50,673 nt of DNA from NCBI RefSeq assembly GCF_030812775.1, contig NZ_JAUSTI010000028.1, positions 1 to 50,673 of the forward strand, given 5' to 3'. A model generated the notes under the pieces. It was not told the origin of the DNA and made no database searches. It worked only from the letters and a program-made list of their open reading frames with translations. Origin of the DNA: Paenibacillus tundrae. Lineage in GTDB: Bacteria; Bacillota; Bacilli; Paenibacillales; Paenibacillaceae. The stretch's first letter is position 1, and each line of letters begins with the position of its first letter. Position numbers and translations under genes: made by a program. Below are positions 16,807-25,064 of this stretch, piece after piece.

Positions 16807-17001
16807 AGAATGCAGGAATTAAAGTCGAATGTTGTGCAGCAGTTCGAGACATTTGTTTCGGGCGGCTGTTTCTTTTTCTTTTTGACAAATATGCTTATGG
16901 ACAGTCGATTGGAATGATTAGGTTACGAAGCAAGGGCACACCGTTGTCGGCATGCCGGGAATCCGGCCAATCTCAACATGGAATAGGAACAGGTGATATA
17001 C

Positions 17002-17889
17002 ATGTGTAACAGCGCGTACCGCGTGCTTTTATATTATAAGTTCGTGAAGATTGAAGACCCTGAAGCATTTACGCAAGAGCATTTGCAATATTGTAAGGAT
17101 CTAGGTGTAAAAGGTCGTATTCTCATTGCTGCTGAAGGCATAAACGGCACTGTGTCGGGAACACCGGAACAGACGGAGCAATACATGAAGGACATGCATG
17201 CGAATCCGCTCTTTAGCGATATGGTGTTTAAGATTGATGATGTCGAAGAGCATGCGTTCAAAAAAATATTTGTTCGTCACAAAGCAGAGCTGGTCACCTT
17301 CCGTGTGGACGAAGAGCTTGACCCCAATGTGGTTAGCGGCAAACGCCTCTCACCGAAGGAATTCCACGAGCATCTGCAACGTGATGACGTTATCGTAATC
17401 GATGGTCGTAATGACTATGAGTACGAAATTGGTCACTTCCGCGGAGCAATCCGTCCGGACGTCGAGTCATTCCGTGAGTTTCCAGAGTGGATTCGAGAGA
17501 ATCTGGGCGACATGAAGGACAAAAAGATCATTACCTACTGCACGGGCGGTATTCGTTGCGAGAAGCTGACTGGATTCATGATTAATGAAGGATTCCAGGA
17601 TGTAGCTCAACTTGAAGGCGGCATTGTAACGTATGGTAAAGATCCAGAAGTGCAAGGTCGTTTGTTCGACGGTAAATGTTATGTATTTGATGAGCGTATT
17701 TCCGTACCCATTAATCGTACAGACGAAGATATTGTGATTGCTAGCTGCTATCACTGCGGAACAACGCATGACCGATATATTAATTGTCCAACCTGCAACC
17801 TACAGCACGTATGCTGTGAGGATTGCGAAGAGACGCATAACCGCTTTTGCTCGGATGCTTGCCGGGAGGCAGCACCAGTACACGCATAA
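17002..17889 (+). CDS. trhO: tRNA uridine(34) hydroxylase (rhodanese family)
   Basis: A 295-residue protein of the YceA/TrhO family, which introduces 5-hydroxyuridine at wobble position 34 of tRNAs. The N-terminal acylphosphatase-like part (1-95) has KGRILIAAEGINGTVSG. The rhodanese domain (about 125-215) carries the active loop YCTGGIRCEKL with Cys180 and the family-specific Cys186. The C-terminus is Cys-rich (CYHCG, CPTC, CCEDCEE, CSDAC), probably binding metal. AGGTGA precedes ATG 17002 by 5 bases. A GTG at 16993 only extends the frame. Length is normal for Bacillota members. The following regulator gene starts 23 bases downstream. Confidence 0.93.
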   Translation: MCNSAYRVLLYYKFVKIEDPEAFTQEHLQYCKDLGVKGRILIAAEGINGTVSGTPEQTEQYMKDMHANPLFSDMVFKIDDVEEHAFKKIFVRHKAELVTFRVDEELDPNVVSGKRLSPKEFHEHLQRDDVIVIDGRNDYEYEIGHFRGAIRPDVESFREFPEWIRENLGDMKDKKIITYCTGGIRCEKLTGFMINEGFQDVAQLEGGIVTYGKDPEVQGRLFDGKCYVFDERISVPINRTDEDIVIASCYHCGTTHDRYINCPTCNLQHVCCEDCEETHNRFCSDACREAAPVHA

Positions 17890-17911
17890 GCAGGGAGAGC
17901 AGGTGCTGCAC

Positions 17912-18550
17912 GTGAAACGTGAAGATGAAATGACGACGCGTGAACGAATCTTGTTCATGCTGAAGCGACAAGGCACGTTGACCGCGAGGGAGATGACGGC
18001 TGAACTGGGACTGACAGGCATGGCTATTCGCCGTCACCTTACGTCACTGGAGCAAGAAGGGCTGATTGAGGTTCATGAAGCCCGTGCTACAGCAGGACGC
18101 CCGTCATCGGTGTATCATCTGACGGTGCGGGGAGATAATTTTTTCCCGAAGTCTTATCCTTCGCTTACACTTGAGTTATTAGAGGAACTATCGGAATCTG
18201 CGGGAACTGATGTCATAGATACGTTGTTTGAGAGCCGCCGGGATAAGCTGTTGCGTAATGGTTTGCCTCAGATGGAGGGTCAGGATCTGGCTGGACGTGT
18301 AGAGGAACTGGCGCGTATTCAAAATAACAATGGATATATGGCAGATGCTTCGCAAGAGGATGATGGTACTTATGTCATTACGGAGCTGAACTGTCCAATT
18401 GGACAAGTGGCAAGTGTCTATAAGCAGGCTTGTCGCTGTGAATTAGAGCTGTTTCGTTCATTGCTGAAGGCTGATGTGGAGCGTACAGAATGTTATGCCG
18501 ATGGTGGCAAGAAATGCACATATCAGATTCGTGAAGCATCAGGGAACTAA
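17912..18550 (+). CDS. SufR-like iron-sulfur (DeoR/ArsR-type) regulator
   Basis: A 212-residue regulator. Residues about 8-70 form a winged helix (ILFMLKRQGTLTAREMTAEL, then GMAIRRHLTSLEQEGLI). The C-terminal third has a cysteine pattern like SufR: N-C, 12 residues, C-R-C, 17 residues, C, 7 residues, C. In cyanobacterial SufR such cysteines hold an iron-sulfur cluster that tunes repression. The frame overlaps trhO back to 17738, but GTG 17912 follows AGGTG at 7-base spacing and begins just after the trhO stop. ATG 17930 is an alternative. Co-transcription with trhO is likely. Its regulon is unknown, as no suf genes are in the window. Confidence 0.85.
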   Translation: MKREDEMTTRERILFMLKRQGTLTAREMTAELGLTGMAIRRHLTSLEQEGLIEVHEARATAGRPSSVYHLTVRGDNFFPKSYPSLTLELLEELSESAGTDVIDTLFESRRDKLLRNGLPQMEGQDLAGRVEELARIQNNNGYMADASQEDDGTYVITELNCPIGQVASVYKQACRCELELFRSLLKADVERTECYADGGKKCTYQIREASGN

Positions 18551-18585
18551 TGATGTTGAATAAACATGAATAGGTTGACATATAC

Positions 18586-18617
18586 GATTGTTTCGATCTG
18601 TCGAAACAGTCTTTTTT
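18586..18617 (+). terminator. Rho-independent terminator after SufR-like gene
   Basis: GATTGTTTCG pairs with CGAAACAGTC around a short loop, followed by seven T. Confidence 0.88.
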
Positions 18618-18758
18618 TGTTTAGGTATTACGTAAATACGATTCATTATAACTTGATTACGTGTTATAATGGAACAAGCATCCGGTGCTTTCTACATCTA
18701 TATATTTGTTGGAATCTCAACTTATATATTCTGTTAATTTTGCACATAGGAGTGAACA

Positions 18759-19667
18759 ATGATGAATGAACTGCTTGATCCCAAGAATGATTACGTATTT
18801 AAACGAATTTTTGGAAGTGAGGATAATAAGGATGTACTTCTGGCCTTCCTTAATCAAACGTTCAAGAACGCAGGGGAGTCCCTGCTAACAGAAATTGTTT
18901 TACTTAATCCATATACGGACAAGAACACACCGAGAGAAAAGCAGTCCATACTGGATATTCACGCAAAAACAGATAAGGGCAAACTAATTAATGTGGAAAT
19001 GCAGTTGTTTAACCAGTATGATTTAGAGAAAAGAACTTTGTTTTATTGGGGAAAACAATTCTCAGGACAACTACTTGAGGGTCAGCGTTATAGTCAGCTC
19101 AAAAAATGTGTGACAATCAATATTATAAATTTTAGCATGCTTCCAAATGATCAGTACCACAACGTATTTCATTTGAGAGAAGATACTACTCATATACCGT
19201 TGACAGATGATTTAGAAATTCACTTTATGGAAATCCCTAAGTTAAACGATAACAATATCAAGATGGAAGACGGATTAGTGCGCTGGTTATTATTTCTTAA
19301 AGGAATAACAAAATCTAGCTGGGAGGCGTTAATGATGCATGAATTGGAACCTGCATTGAAGAAGGCTATGAGTGTGTTGGAGTTCCTAAGTCAGGATGAA
19401 CAGGCGCGTCAACAATACGAGGCACGGCAAAAGTTTTTACGCGACGAGGCATCAATGATTGAAGGTGCACGTGAAGAAGGATTGAAGAAAGGCATGGAAG
19501 AGGGCATTAGAGAAGGTATTAAAGAAGGCTTAAAAGAAGGAGAAGCAGAGAGTAAACGCAAGATCGCACAAAATATGCTTTCCATGGGTCTTGACCAAGA
19601 TACCATTATGAAAGCAACAGGAATAACCTCTGCTGAACTAAAAGTGATACAGGAAGAACAGAACTAA
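18759..19667 (+). CDS. Rpn-family recombination-promoting nuclease/putative transposase
   Basis: A 302-residue PD-(D/E)XK nuclease-like protein. The N-terminus NELLDPKNDYVFKRIFG and the catalytic-type pattern Asp in ILDIHAKT then V-E-M-Q match the Rpn/PDDEXK family. LFYWGKQFSGQLLEGQRYSQL is also typical. The C-terminus has a charged repeat of E-G-(I/L)-(K/R)-(E/K)-G units (about residues 232-265), then a short degenerate helical tail (MGLDQDTIMKATGIT) common in the family. AGGAG lies 5-9 bases before the double ATG (18759/18762). E. coli Rpn proteins cut DNA, and some loci encode an internal C-terminal product. The gene stands alone next to repeat-rich DNA. Confidence 0.88.
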   Translation: MMNELLDPKNDYVFKRIFGSEDNKDVLLAFLNQTFKNAGESLLTEIVLLNPYTDKNTPREKQSILDIHAKTDKGKLINVEMQLFNQYDLEKRTLFYWGKQFSGQLLEGQRYSQLKKCVTINIINFSMLPNDQYHNVFHLREDTTHIPLTDDLEIHFMEIPKLNDNNIKMEDGLVRWLLFLKGITKSSWEALMMHELEPALKKAMSVLEFLSQDEQARQQYEARQKFLRDEASMIEGAREEGLKKGMEEGIREGIKEGLKEGEAESKRKIAQNMLSMGLDQDTIMKATGITSAELKVIQEEQN

Positions 19668-19813
19668 ACACACTGCTATATGGATGAATCCTATCGCATG
19701 ATCGATTTCCTTTTGAAACACAATCTCTAACGACACGGAGAATATAAGATCAAAGTAGGAGTTATCTGAGAATTAATAAATAGTTTGGAATAATTCGAGA
19801 TAAACTGAGGGGT

Positions 19814-20063
19814 CTAACGAACGGATAAAATATATTCATCAGCGTGCCTTTATTCCTACACCGTCGGTGTTAACGAATCTGGGAGACCTTATTCGGCCAT
19901 ATAACGCCAATGGAAATGGTAACGAATCTGAGAAACGTTATATTACGAAATACAGCGTAATGGATCTAATCCTAGCGACCAAAAGGCGTATTAGCGTGTC
20001 AACGATTCGTTAGAATTTCCTGAATGCAATCTTACCGCGAATAAGACCGACTGAGTTCGTTAG
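19814..20063. repeat. TAACGAA-rich intergenic repeat block
   Basis: CTAACGAA occurs at 19814-19821, its complement TTCGTTAG at 20006-20013 and 20056-20063, and TAACGAATCTG twice in direct orientation (19871-19881 and 19920-19930). No gene fits this stretch. The mixture of direct and inverted copies in 250 bases suggests a dispersed intergenic repeat. I recall similar TAACGAA units from other Paenibacillus intergenic DNA, unverified here. The preceding 19668-19813 shows only a related TCTAACGAC at about 19726. Confidence 0.5.
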
Positions 20064-20065
20064 AG

Positions 20066-20290
20066 ATGGAGCGTGATCGAAAGCCGTGATTCTCACATCC
20101 ACGCTCACAGTGCATTGCCCACCTTTATCATCTGTCGTCTTCTGACCCCTGCTGGGTCACTTTCCCTTGATGTACCCCGACACTCGCAAGTAAGTCCTTG
20201 CTTGAACCAGACATTCGTCAAGCGCTGATTTCTTCAGAACGTTTCCAGTCACGTCCTAGACAGCCCATGTAACTTATGGGTTGTCTTTTT
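20066..20290 (+). ncRNA. Candidate structured RNA ending in a terminator
   Basis: A gene-free stretch contains a chain of short perfect stems: GAGCGTG/CACGCTC (about 20070-20107), TGACCC/GGGTCA around 20143-20159, GCAAG/CTTGC near 20187-20202, GCTTGA/TCAAGC near 20201-20224, and finally AGACAGCCCAT/ATGGGTTGTCT with TTTTT (20258-20290). Serial stems closed by an intrinsic terminator are what a small RNA or regulatory leader would look like. No promoter is convincing and no known RNA family is recognised, so this is a candidate only. Confidence 0.3.
20258..20290 (+). terminator. Intrinsic terminator in the gene-free stretch
   Basis: AGACAGCCCAT pairs with ATGGGTTGTCT around a short loop, followed by TTTTT. 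It lies 590 bases beyond the Rpn stop and 490 before the next gene, so it most likely ends an untranslated transcript. Confidence 0.7.
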
Positions 20291-20396
20291 GGTTTGTGTA
20301 AAGTTTTCTATCACTGATAATCATTTAATCCAAATTGGAAGCGGTTCAACCATTGACGGGAAGGAGGACGCCCCTTAATATTAGGGAAACAATATA

Positions 20397-20612
20397 AGAG
20401 GTTGTTCAAAAGTCCGATTTTGATTACGAAGTATGCCTAATGGCATGATCAGCATCGAATATGGAATTCAGCTGAAATAAGTGGAAGCTTACGAAGGTGT
20501 TTCCTTCGGAAACAATGTAGTTGCTCACGTAGCTTGATCTACGCTCCGCTACTCCTTTTCTAGCTTCATCCCACCTTCTCGGTACTGAAAACCGACTTTT
20601 TGAACACACAAT
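20397..20612. repeat. MITE-like element, longer copy
   Basis: The left end AGAGGTTGTTCAAAAGTCC and the right end, read in complement as GTGTTCAAAAAGTCGGTTTT, form imperfect terminal inverted repeats of about 20 bases. Inside are a GAAGG/CCTTC hairpin and a CGTAG/CTACG hairpin. There is no gene inside. The right 45 bases recur at 36553-36600, which shows directly that this is a repeated sequence. Functionally it could also act as a terminator, since read either way it folds back on itself. Confidence 0.6.
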
Positions 20613-20695
20613 AAAAGACAAACATCGGTCATGGTCATCAGTCACATGGGGGATCGTCTGCATTTGTCTGCTTTTGTCGATAAAAGCAACAATGC

Positions 20696-20733
20696 GTTGA
20701 CGCGTTCACTATGTTCCGCCCTATCGTGTCAAC
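20696..20733. promoter_or_regulatory. GTTGACRCG inverted repeat upstream of TrpX-like gene
   Basis: GTTGACGCG (20696-20704) and CGTGTCAAC (20725-20733) are inverted arms with one mismatch. A -35-like TTGACG lies within the left arm and a weak -10-like TATCGT follows at 19-base spacing. It may be the promoter/operator of the downstream ABC operon, about 50 bases before its start codon. No T-box or other riboswitch consensus was found here. Confidence 0.35.
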
Positions 20734-20781
20734 AGAGTGATGAGGGCAACAACATTTTATTCGATGGAGAGGGGTTCTCAC

Positions 20782-21831
20782 ATGAAAAAGAAATTTTGGT
20801 TGTCTCTAATGATGGTTGCATCAATGATCGTAGCCGCTGGTTGCGGTAATAATGGCGGTACAGCTACTGAATCTGAGGGCACTGGCGGCAGTGCAGGCGA
20901 AGGAAGCGCAGAGAAATCATATCGCATCGCTATCTCACAGATCGTAGAACATCCGTCACTTGATGCTACACGTGAAGGATTCATTGCAGCGCTGAAGGAT
21001 GCAGGGATTGAAGAGAACAAGAACCTCAGCATTGATTATAATAATGCGCAAGGCGATTCAACGAATAATCTATCCATTGCTCAGAAAATCTCAGGAGATT
21101 CCAAAAATGATCTTGTACTTGGGATCGCTACACCATCTGCATTAGCCTTGGCTCAGCAAGTGAAGGAGAAGCCGTTACTCTTCGCAGCAGTAACCGATCC
21201 ACTGGGTGCTAAATTGGTGAGTGACATGGACAAGCCGGGCGGCAACATAACGGGTGCATCCGACACTAACCCAGAAGCCATTGTGCAGCTGGCTGATTTT
21301 ATTGCTAAACATCTAACGGATATCAAAACAGTAGGTCTTGTTATTAATGAGGGTGAGCCGAATGCAGTGGTCATGGCGAAAAATGCGGAAGAGGCTCTTG
21401 CGAAGCATGGCATTACGCTGGTTAAAGCCCCTGTGACCAACACATCTGAAGTTAAACAAGCGACGGATTCCTTGGTAGGTAAAGTCGATGCTTTCTATAT
21501 CACACTCGACAACTCCGTTGTTAGTGCGGTAGATACGATCATTCAGACGGCAAACAAAAACCAAATTCCGTTCTTCTCTAGTGACCGGGATACGGTTGAA
21601 AAGGGAGCTTTTGCAACCGTTGGCTTCAAATATTATGATCACGGATATCAAGTAGGAGAAATGGCTGCGGATATTCTGAAGAACGGCACCAACCCAGGAG
21701 ATATGAAAGTGACCGTTCCAGATAAGCTGGATCTAATTCTGAACCTGAAAGCAGCTGAAGCTCAAGGGATCACAGTTACCGATGAGATGAAGGCAGAAGT
21801 GAAGGATCAGGACAATAACATTATTCAATAA
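20782..21831 (+). CDS. TrpX-type ABC substrate-binding lipoprotein
   Basis: A 349-residue lipoprotein of the ABC_sub_bind (TrpX/DUF534) family. The signal peptide ends in lipobox AAGC (Cys at about residue 21), followed by a Gly/Glu/Ser linker. The periplasmic-binding fold then shows YRIAISQIVEHPSLDATREG, PLLFAAVTDPLGAKLV, GGNITGASD and a closing KDQDNNIIQ. ATG 20782 follows GGAGAGGGG; the frame is open upstream without a better start. In other Bacillota this family takes up tryptophan or related aromatic ligands with the permease and ATPase found next. Ligand identity is inference. A hairpin separates it from the permease gene, which would favour more binding protein than pore. Confidence 0.9.
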   Translation: MKKKFWLSLMMVASMIVAAGCGNNGGTATESEGTGGSAGEGSAEKSYRIAISQIVEHPSLDATREGFIAALKDAGIEENKNLSIDYNNAQGDSTNNLSIAQKISGDSKNDLVLGIATPSALALAQQVKEKPLLFAAVTDPLGAKLVSDMDKPGGNITGASDTNPEAIVQLADFIAKHLTDIKTVGLVINEGEPNAVVMAKNAEEALAKHGITLVKAPVTNTSEVKQATDSLVGKVDAFYITLDNSVVSAVDTIIQTANKNQIPFFSSDRDTVEKGAFATVGFKYYDHGYQVGEMAADILKNGTNPGDMKVTVPDKLDLILNLKAAEAQGITVTDEMKAEVKDQDNNIIQ

Positions 21832-21862
21832 TTGAACCGGGGTACAACCGGGTGAGTGGAAC

Positions 21863-21897
21863 GAGGCGAACATGCAGGTCGGTTCGCCTCATTCTTT
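21863..21897 (+). terminator. Intra-operon attenuating hairpin
   Basis: GAGGCGAAC (21863-21871) pairs perfectly with GTTCGCCTC (21882-21890), followed by a weak T-tract (ATTCTTTT). It lies between the binding-protein and permease genes, a common arrangement giving partial termination. Confidence 0.65.
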
Positions 21898-21920
21898 TCA
21901 ATAAATAGGGAGGAAGCAAC

Positions 21921-22850
21921 GTGAGTATAAGCTGGAGTTCAATTGAAGGAGCGATAGAGCTTGGTCTGTTATATGCATTAATGGCACTCGGCGTATATAT
22001 TACGTTCCGAATCCTCGACTTCCCCGATCTCACCGTTGACGGGAGTTTTACGACAGGAGGAGCCATTGCGGCGGTGATGATCTCGAATGATTTCTCTCCT
22101 TGGCTCGCCTGTCTTGCAGCGATGGGTGGGGGCATGTTGGCTGGTATATGTACGGGATTGCTTCATACGAAGGGTAAGATTAATGGCTTGTTATCCGGTA
22201 TCCTGATGATGATTGCTCTGTACTCCATTAACCTGCGTATTCTAGGCGGAGCACCGAATAAGTCCATTATGGGTATGGACAGTCCCTTCTCGGGTGAGCA
22301 TGTCATGGTCATCATTATCATCGTCGTACTGCTATTCAAGATCATGCTGGATCTGTTTATGAAAACAGATATCGGACTTGCTCTTCGTGCAACAGGGGAT
22401 AACAAACGTATGATCCGAAGTTTTGGAGCCAATACCGATGTAACAACAATTGTTGGTGTCAGCCTGTCCAACGGATTGGTTGCCTTGTCTGGAGCCTTTA
22501 TTGCGCAGCAAGCTGGCTTTGCAGATATTACGATGGGGATTGGTATGATCGTGATCGGACTTGCATCAGTGATTATCGGAGAAGCGATTCTGGGCGCGCG
22601 AAAGGTATTCTGGGCAACGCTAGCGGCTGTGGTCGGTTCGATCATATATCGGATTGTTGTGGCGGTTGCTCTTGAAGTCCCTTGGTTCGATACGTCTGAC
22701 ATGAAATTGATTACTGCTGTTATTGTTATTATCGCTCTCGTATTCCCTTCCTTACGCCGCTCCATGAAACAAAAGAAGCTGGCACGTAGAAGGATGCAAG
22801 AGCTGATGCAATCGACAGGTCATCAGACGACGACGAAGGGAGGCATGTGA
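21921..22850 (+). CDS. TrpY-type ABC transporter permease
   Basis: A 309-residue integral membrane protein of the branched-chain-type permease family (BPD_transp_2) with about 8-9 predicted segments. Family-like stretches are ITFRILDFPDLTVDGSF and GLALRATGDNKRMIRSFGAN, and IGLASVIIGEAILGARK near the end, all typical of TrpY-like permeases. The start is GTG with GGGAGGAAG at about 21909-21917. The end overlaps the start region of the ATPase gene. It works with the lipoprotein upstream and ATPase downstream. Confidence 0.92.
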   Translation: MSISWSSIEGAIELGLLYALMALGVYITFRILDFPDLTVDGSFTTGGAIAAVMISNDFSPWLACLAAMGGGMLAGICTGLLHTKGKINGLLSGILMMIALYSINLRILGGAPNKSIMGMDSPFSGEHVMVIIIIVVLLFKIMLDLFMKTDIGLALRATGDNKRMIRSFGANTDVTTIVGVSLSNGLVALSGAFIAQQAGFADITMGIGMIVIGLASVIIGEAILGARKVFWATLAAVVGSIIYRIVVAVALEVPWFDTSDMKLITAVIVIIALVFPSLRRSMKQKKLARRRMQELMQSTGHQTTTKGGM

Positions 22851-22852
22851 TC

Positions 22853-23647
22853 ATGCTGGACATTACACAAGTCACCAAGCTGTTCAATCCAGGCACAACG
22901 GATGAGAAGACGGCACTGGTTGGTGTGAATCTAACGATGAACCCGGGAGATTTCGTCACCGTCATTGGCAGTAATGGAGCAGGGAAGTCCACGCTGATGA
23001 ACATCATATCGGGCGTGATGAAACCGGATATGGGCGATGTGCTGATCCATGACCGTTCGATCAAAAACCTGCCAGAGCATAAGCGCAGCAGCTGGATCGG
23101 CAGGGTGTTCCAGGATCCGATGGCAGGTACAGCACCGCATATGTCCATTGAAGAAAATATGGCGATGGCTTACAAGCGTGGCAAAGGACGTGGACTTGGC
23201 TTCGGTGTTACCCGCGCAAGACGGGAAATTTTCAATGCTCAGCTAGAGAAGCTGGGTATTGGACTCGAGAAACGGCCGAACGCCAAGGTGGGTCTGTTGT
23301 CTGGCGGGGAGCGCCAAGCACTTAGTCTACTCATGGCCACATTCACGCAGCCGCAGATTCTGCTGCTCGATGAGCATACGGCAGCACTTGATCCTGCCCG
23401 TGCAGAACTGATTACGGAGCTAACCGAGTCACTGGTTCGTGAGATGAGACTGACTACGCTGATGGTCACGCATAACATGGAGCAGGCGATTCGCCTGGGA
23501 AACCGTCTGATCATGATGGACAAAGGCCGAATCATTCTCGATGTTAGCGAAGAGCGCAAGCGCACGCTGACCGTCTCTGAGCTGCTTGGCGAGTTCGAAC
23601 GCATTAGTGGTAAGAAAATGGCAGACGACCGCGTAGTCCTTGGCTAA
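22853..23647 (+). CDS. TrpZ-type ABC transporter ATPase
   Basis: A 264-residue ATP-binding subunit. Walker A is GSNGAGKST (about residues 43-51), signature LSGGERQALSLLMA, Walker B ILLLDEHTAALDP, and switch His in TLMVTHNMEQA. The DEHTAALDP form is characteristic of this subfamily. GTG 22847 overlaps the permease stop. ATG 22853 is preferred because AAGGGAGG (about 22836-22843) then lies 9-10 bases upstream. The terminator at 23698-23731 closes the operon. Confidence 0.93.
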   Translation: MLDITQVTKLFNPGTTDEKTALVGVNLTMNPGDFVTVIGSNGAGKSTLMNIISGVMKPDMGDVLIHDRSIKNLPEHKRSSWIGRVFQDPMAGTAPHMSIEENMAMAYKRGKGRGLGFGVTRARREIFNAQLEKLGIGLEKRPNAKVGLLSGGERQALSLLMATFTQPQILLLDEHTAALDPARAELITELTESLVREMRLTTLMVTHNMEQAIRLGNRLIMMDKGRIILDVSEERKRTLTVSELLGEFERISGKKMADDRVVLG

Positions 23648-23697
23648 GGTATATCGACTTATGACGATAAGTGAAGCAAGTTCACGGGTTACCCAAC

Positions 23698-23731
23698 AAA
23701 ACCTTTTGCGTTATCGCAAAGGTTTTTTTTT
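23698..23731 (+). terminator. Rho-independent terminator after TrpXYZ-like operon
   Basis: AACCTTTTGCG pairs with CGCAAAGGTT around a TTAT loop, followed by eight T. Confidence 0.92.
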
Positions 23732-23769
23732 GTGGTATGTTGAAAACTTGAAAACATAGAAAAATGTAG

Positions 23770-23789
23770 ACCCGAGTGAAACTTGGGTT
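23770..23789. promoter_or_regulatory. Small dyad before the winged-helix/TPR regulator gene
   Basis: ACCCGAGTG and ACTTGGGT form an imperfect dyad (ACCC-x-AG/CT-x-GGGT) about 27 bases before the regulator start codon and immediately before its ribosome binding site ATAGGAGGG. It could be an autoregulatory operator. Confidence 0.3.
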
Positions 23790-23816
23790 AGTAAGTTCAC
23801 ATAGGAGGGTTGCCAC

Positions 23817-24995
23817 ATGTCTTTGCAATTTGATGAAGGAACCTATACGGTAACCAAACGGTCAGAATCGATCCGTCTGCTCGCAAAGGAATTTGCACTA
23901 CTGTATTTTCTGTATCAAAACAAAGAGAGAGCATTTACTCGTAGTCAACTACTTGATCGGGTGTGGCCCTTGGAATACCCGGTTGAGCGTACCGTGGATG
24001 ATCATATCTACCGTTTACGTAAAAAATTGAGCCATTGGGACGAGGTCCATCTGGATACAGTGCGTGGATATGGCTATCGACTCGCCATTCGAATGAATAA
24101 AGCTGTATTACCCTCCAACCCTTCGACACTAGATGAGGAAACGCGAGATGTGGTTCATGAGTTGTTCCGTAAATACCATCTATTTGGACAAGGGAAGTCG
24201 CTCTTAACACTTGTTAATCAACAGGACGCTCTGGGCATACAGATCGATCCCTTCTATCAACAATATATACATTTTATTATGGGAGATTTGAAATGGTTGA
24301 TTACAACGGACGAGGTTCTGTTTGAGGAGCGTTTTTATTGGCTGTTGATTTTTGTGCATGTTCTGATTGAACCAGCGGAAACGTTAGCCCTATATGAAAA
24401 GGTATTGCGTTCATCTGCATTATCCGCAGATCGGCTTCGAGAACTCCGCATTCTAAATATTATTGAAGTGTATGCAGAGGTAGGGCAATATCAACGAGCT
24501 AAGACGCAGCTATTAGAGACGCATCGTGTTATTCAAACAGACAACCTGGTCAACTTCAAGCTACCTGTCGCACTGTCCGAATTGTATGTCGAGCTTTGGG
24601 GTGGTAGTGGTGAACGGGTGGAGGAACAGATGGAAATTTTACGAGCAGGTTTGAAGGATGCTCCTTATTTGCGTGAAATCGGACGGTTTCAGATCATGGA
24701 AGGATTTTGGCTGTTAAGGCAGGGACGTTTCCTTGAAGCGGAACCTAGAATTGATGATGGATTGGATGTCCTAAAAATGACATTGAATGCACCGCTATAT
24801 ATCATTTCTGCACATCAAGTATTATTATTCATGGTACATCAACGTGTTCAGGGACGTCTGCTCACCAAATATCAACAAGTCTATGCTGAGATTGCCAAAG
24901 AATTCGGCGTGCCTGTGTACGGACAGCAAATTGTTGATAAAGTCCGCAGTTTTTTGTCCACATTTCCACCCGCCTCTGATCTTCCTCTGATGTAA
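23817..24995 (+). CDS. Winged-helix DNA-binding protein with TPR-like region
   Basis: A 392-residue regulator. Residues 1-95 are an OmpR-type winged helix (LLAKEFALLYFLYQNKERAF, RTVDDHIYRLRKKL, DTVRGYGYRL) at the very N-terminus with no receiver domain. The remaining 295 residues are helical and show TPR-like pairing around residues 180-370 (for example FYWLLIFVHVLIEPAETLAL and ELRILNIIEVYAEVGQYQRA). This layout recalls SARP/BTAD-type or peptide-sensing regulators. AGGAGGG precedes the ATG. It lies 69 bases before an MFS exporter gene in the same direction and probably controls it. Ligand unknown. Confidence 0.85.
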   Translation: MSLQFDEGTYTVTKRSESIRLLAKEFALLYFLYQNKERAFTRSQLLDRVWPLEYPVERTVDDHIYRLRKKLSHWDEVHLDTVRGYGYRLAIRMNKAVLPSNPSTLDEETRDVVHELFRKYHLFGQGKSLLTLVNQQDALGIQIDPFYQQYIHFIMGDLKWLITTDEVLFEERFYWLLIFVHVLIEPAETLALYEKVLRSSALSADRLRELRILNIIEVYAEVGQYQRAKTQLLETHRVIQTDNLVNFKLPVALSELYVELWGGSGERVEEQMEILRAGLKDAPYLREIGRFQIMEGFWLLRQGRFLEAEPRIDDGLDVLKMTLNAPLYIISAHQVLLFMVHQRVQGRLLTKYQQVYAEIAKEFGVPVYGQQIVDKVRSFLSTFPPASDLPLM

Positions 24996-25004
24996 CTCTC
25001 GTAT

Positions 25005-25045
25005 GATTACAGTCAAGTAACGTACCGTGAATCACGGCTGTAATC
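25005..25045. promoter_or_regulatory. Nested palindrome before the MFS gene
   Basis: GATTACAG (25005-25012) and CTGTAATC (25038-25045) are perfect outer arms. Within them lies a perfect 13-base palindrome CCGTGAATCACGG (25025-25037). The structure ends just before the ribosome binding site GGGAGG of the transporter gene. It could be an operator for the upstream regulator or a hairpin limiting read-through. Confidence 0.5.
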
Positions 25046-25064
25046 AAGGGAGGAATACTGCATA

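Noticed and set aside
18566..18769. 67-codon open frame after the SufR-like gene
   Set aside because: It runs through the terminator at 18586-18617 and into the leader of the Rpn gene, with a composition unlike a protein.
19668..20781. T-box or other amino-acid riboswitch before the TrpX-like gene
   Set aside because: No TGGNACCGCG-type T-box sequence or other class consensus was found by reading both strands.
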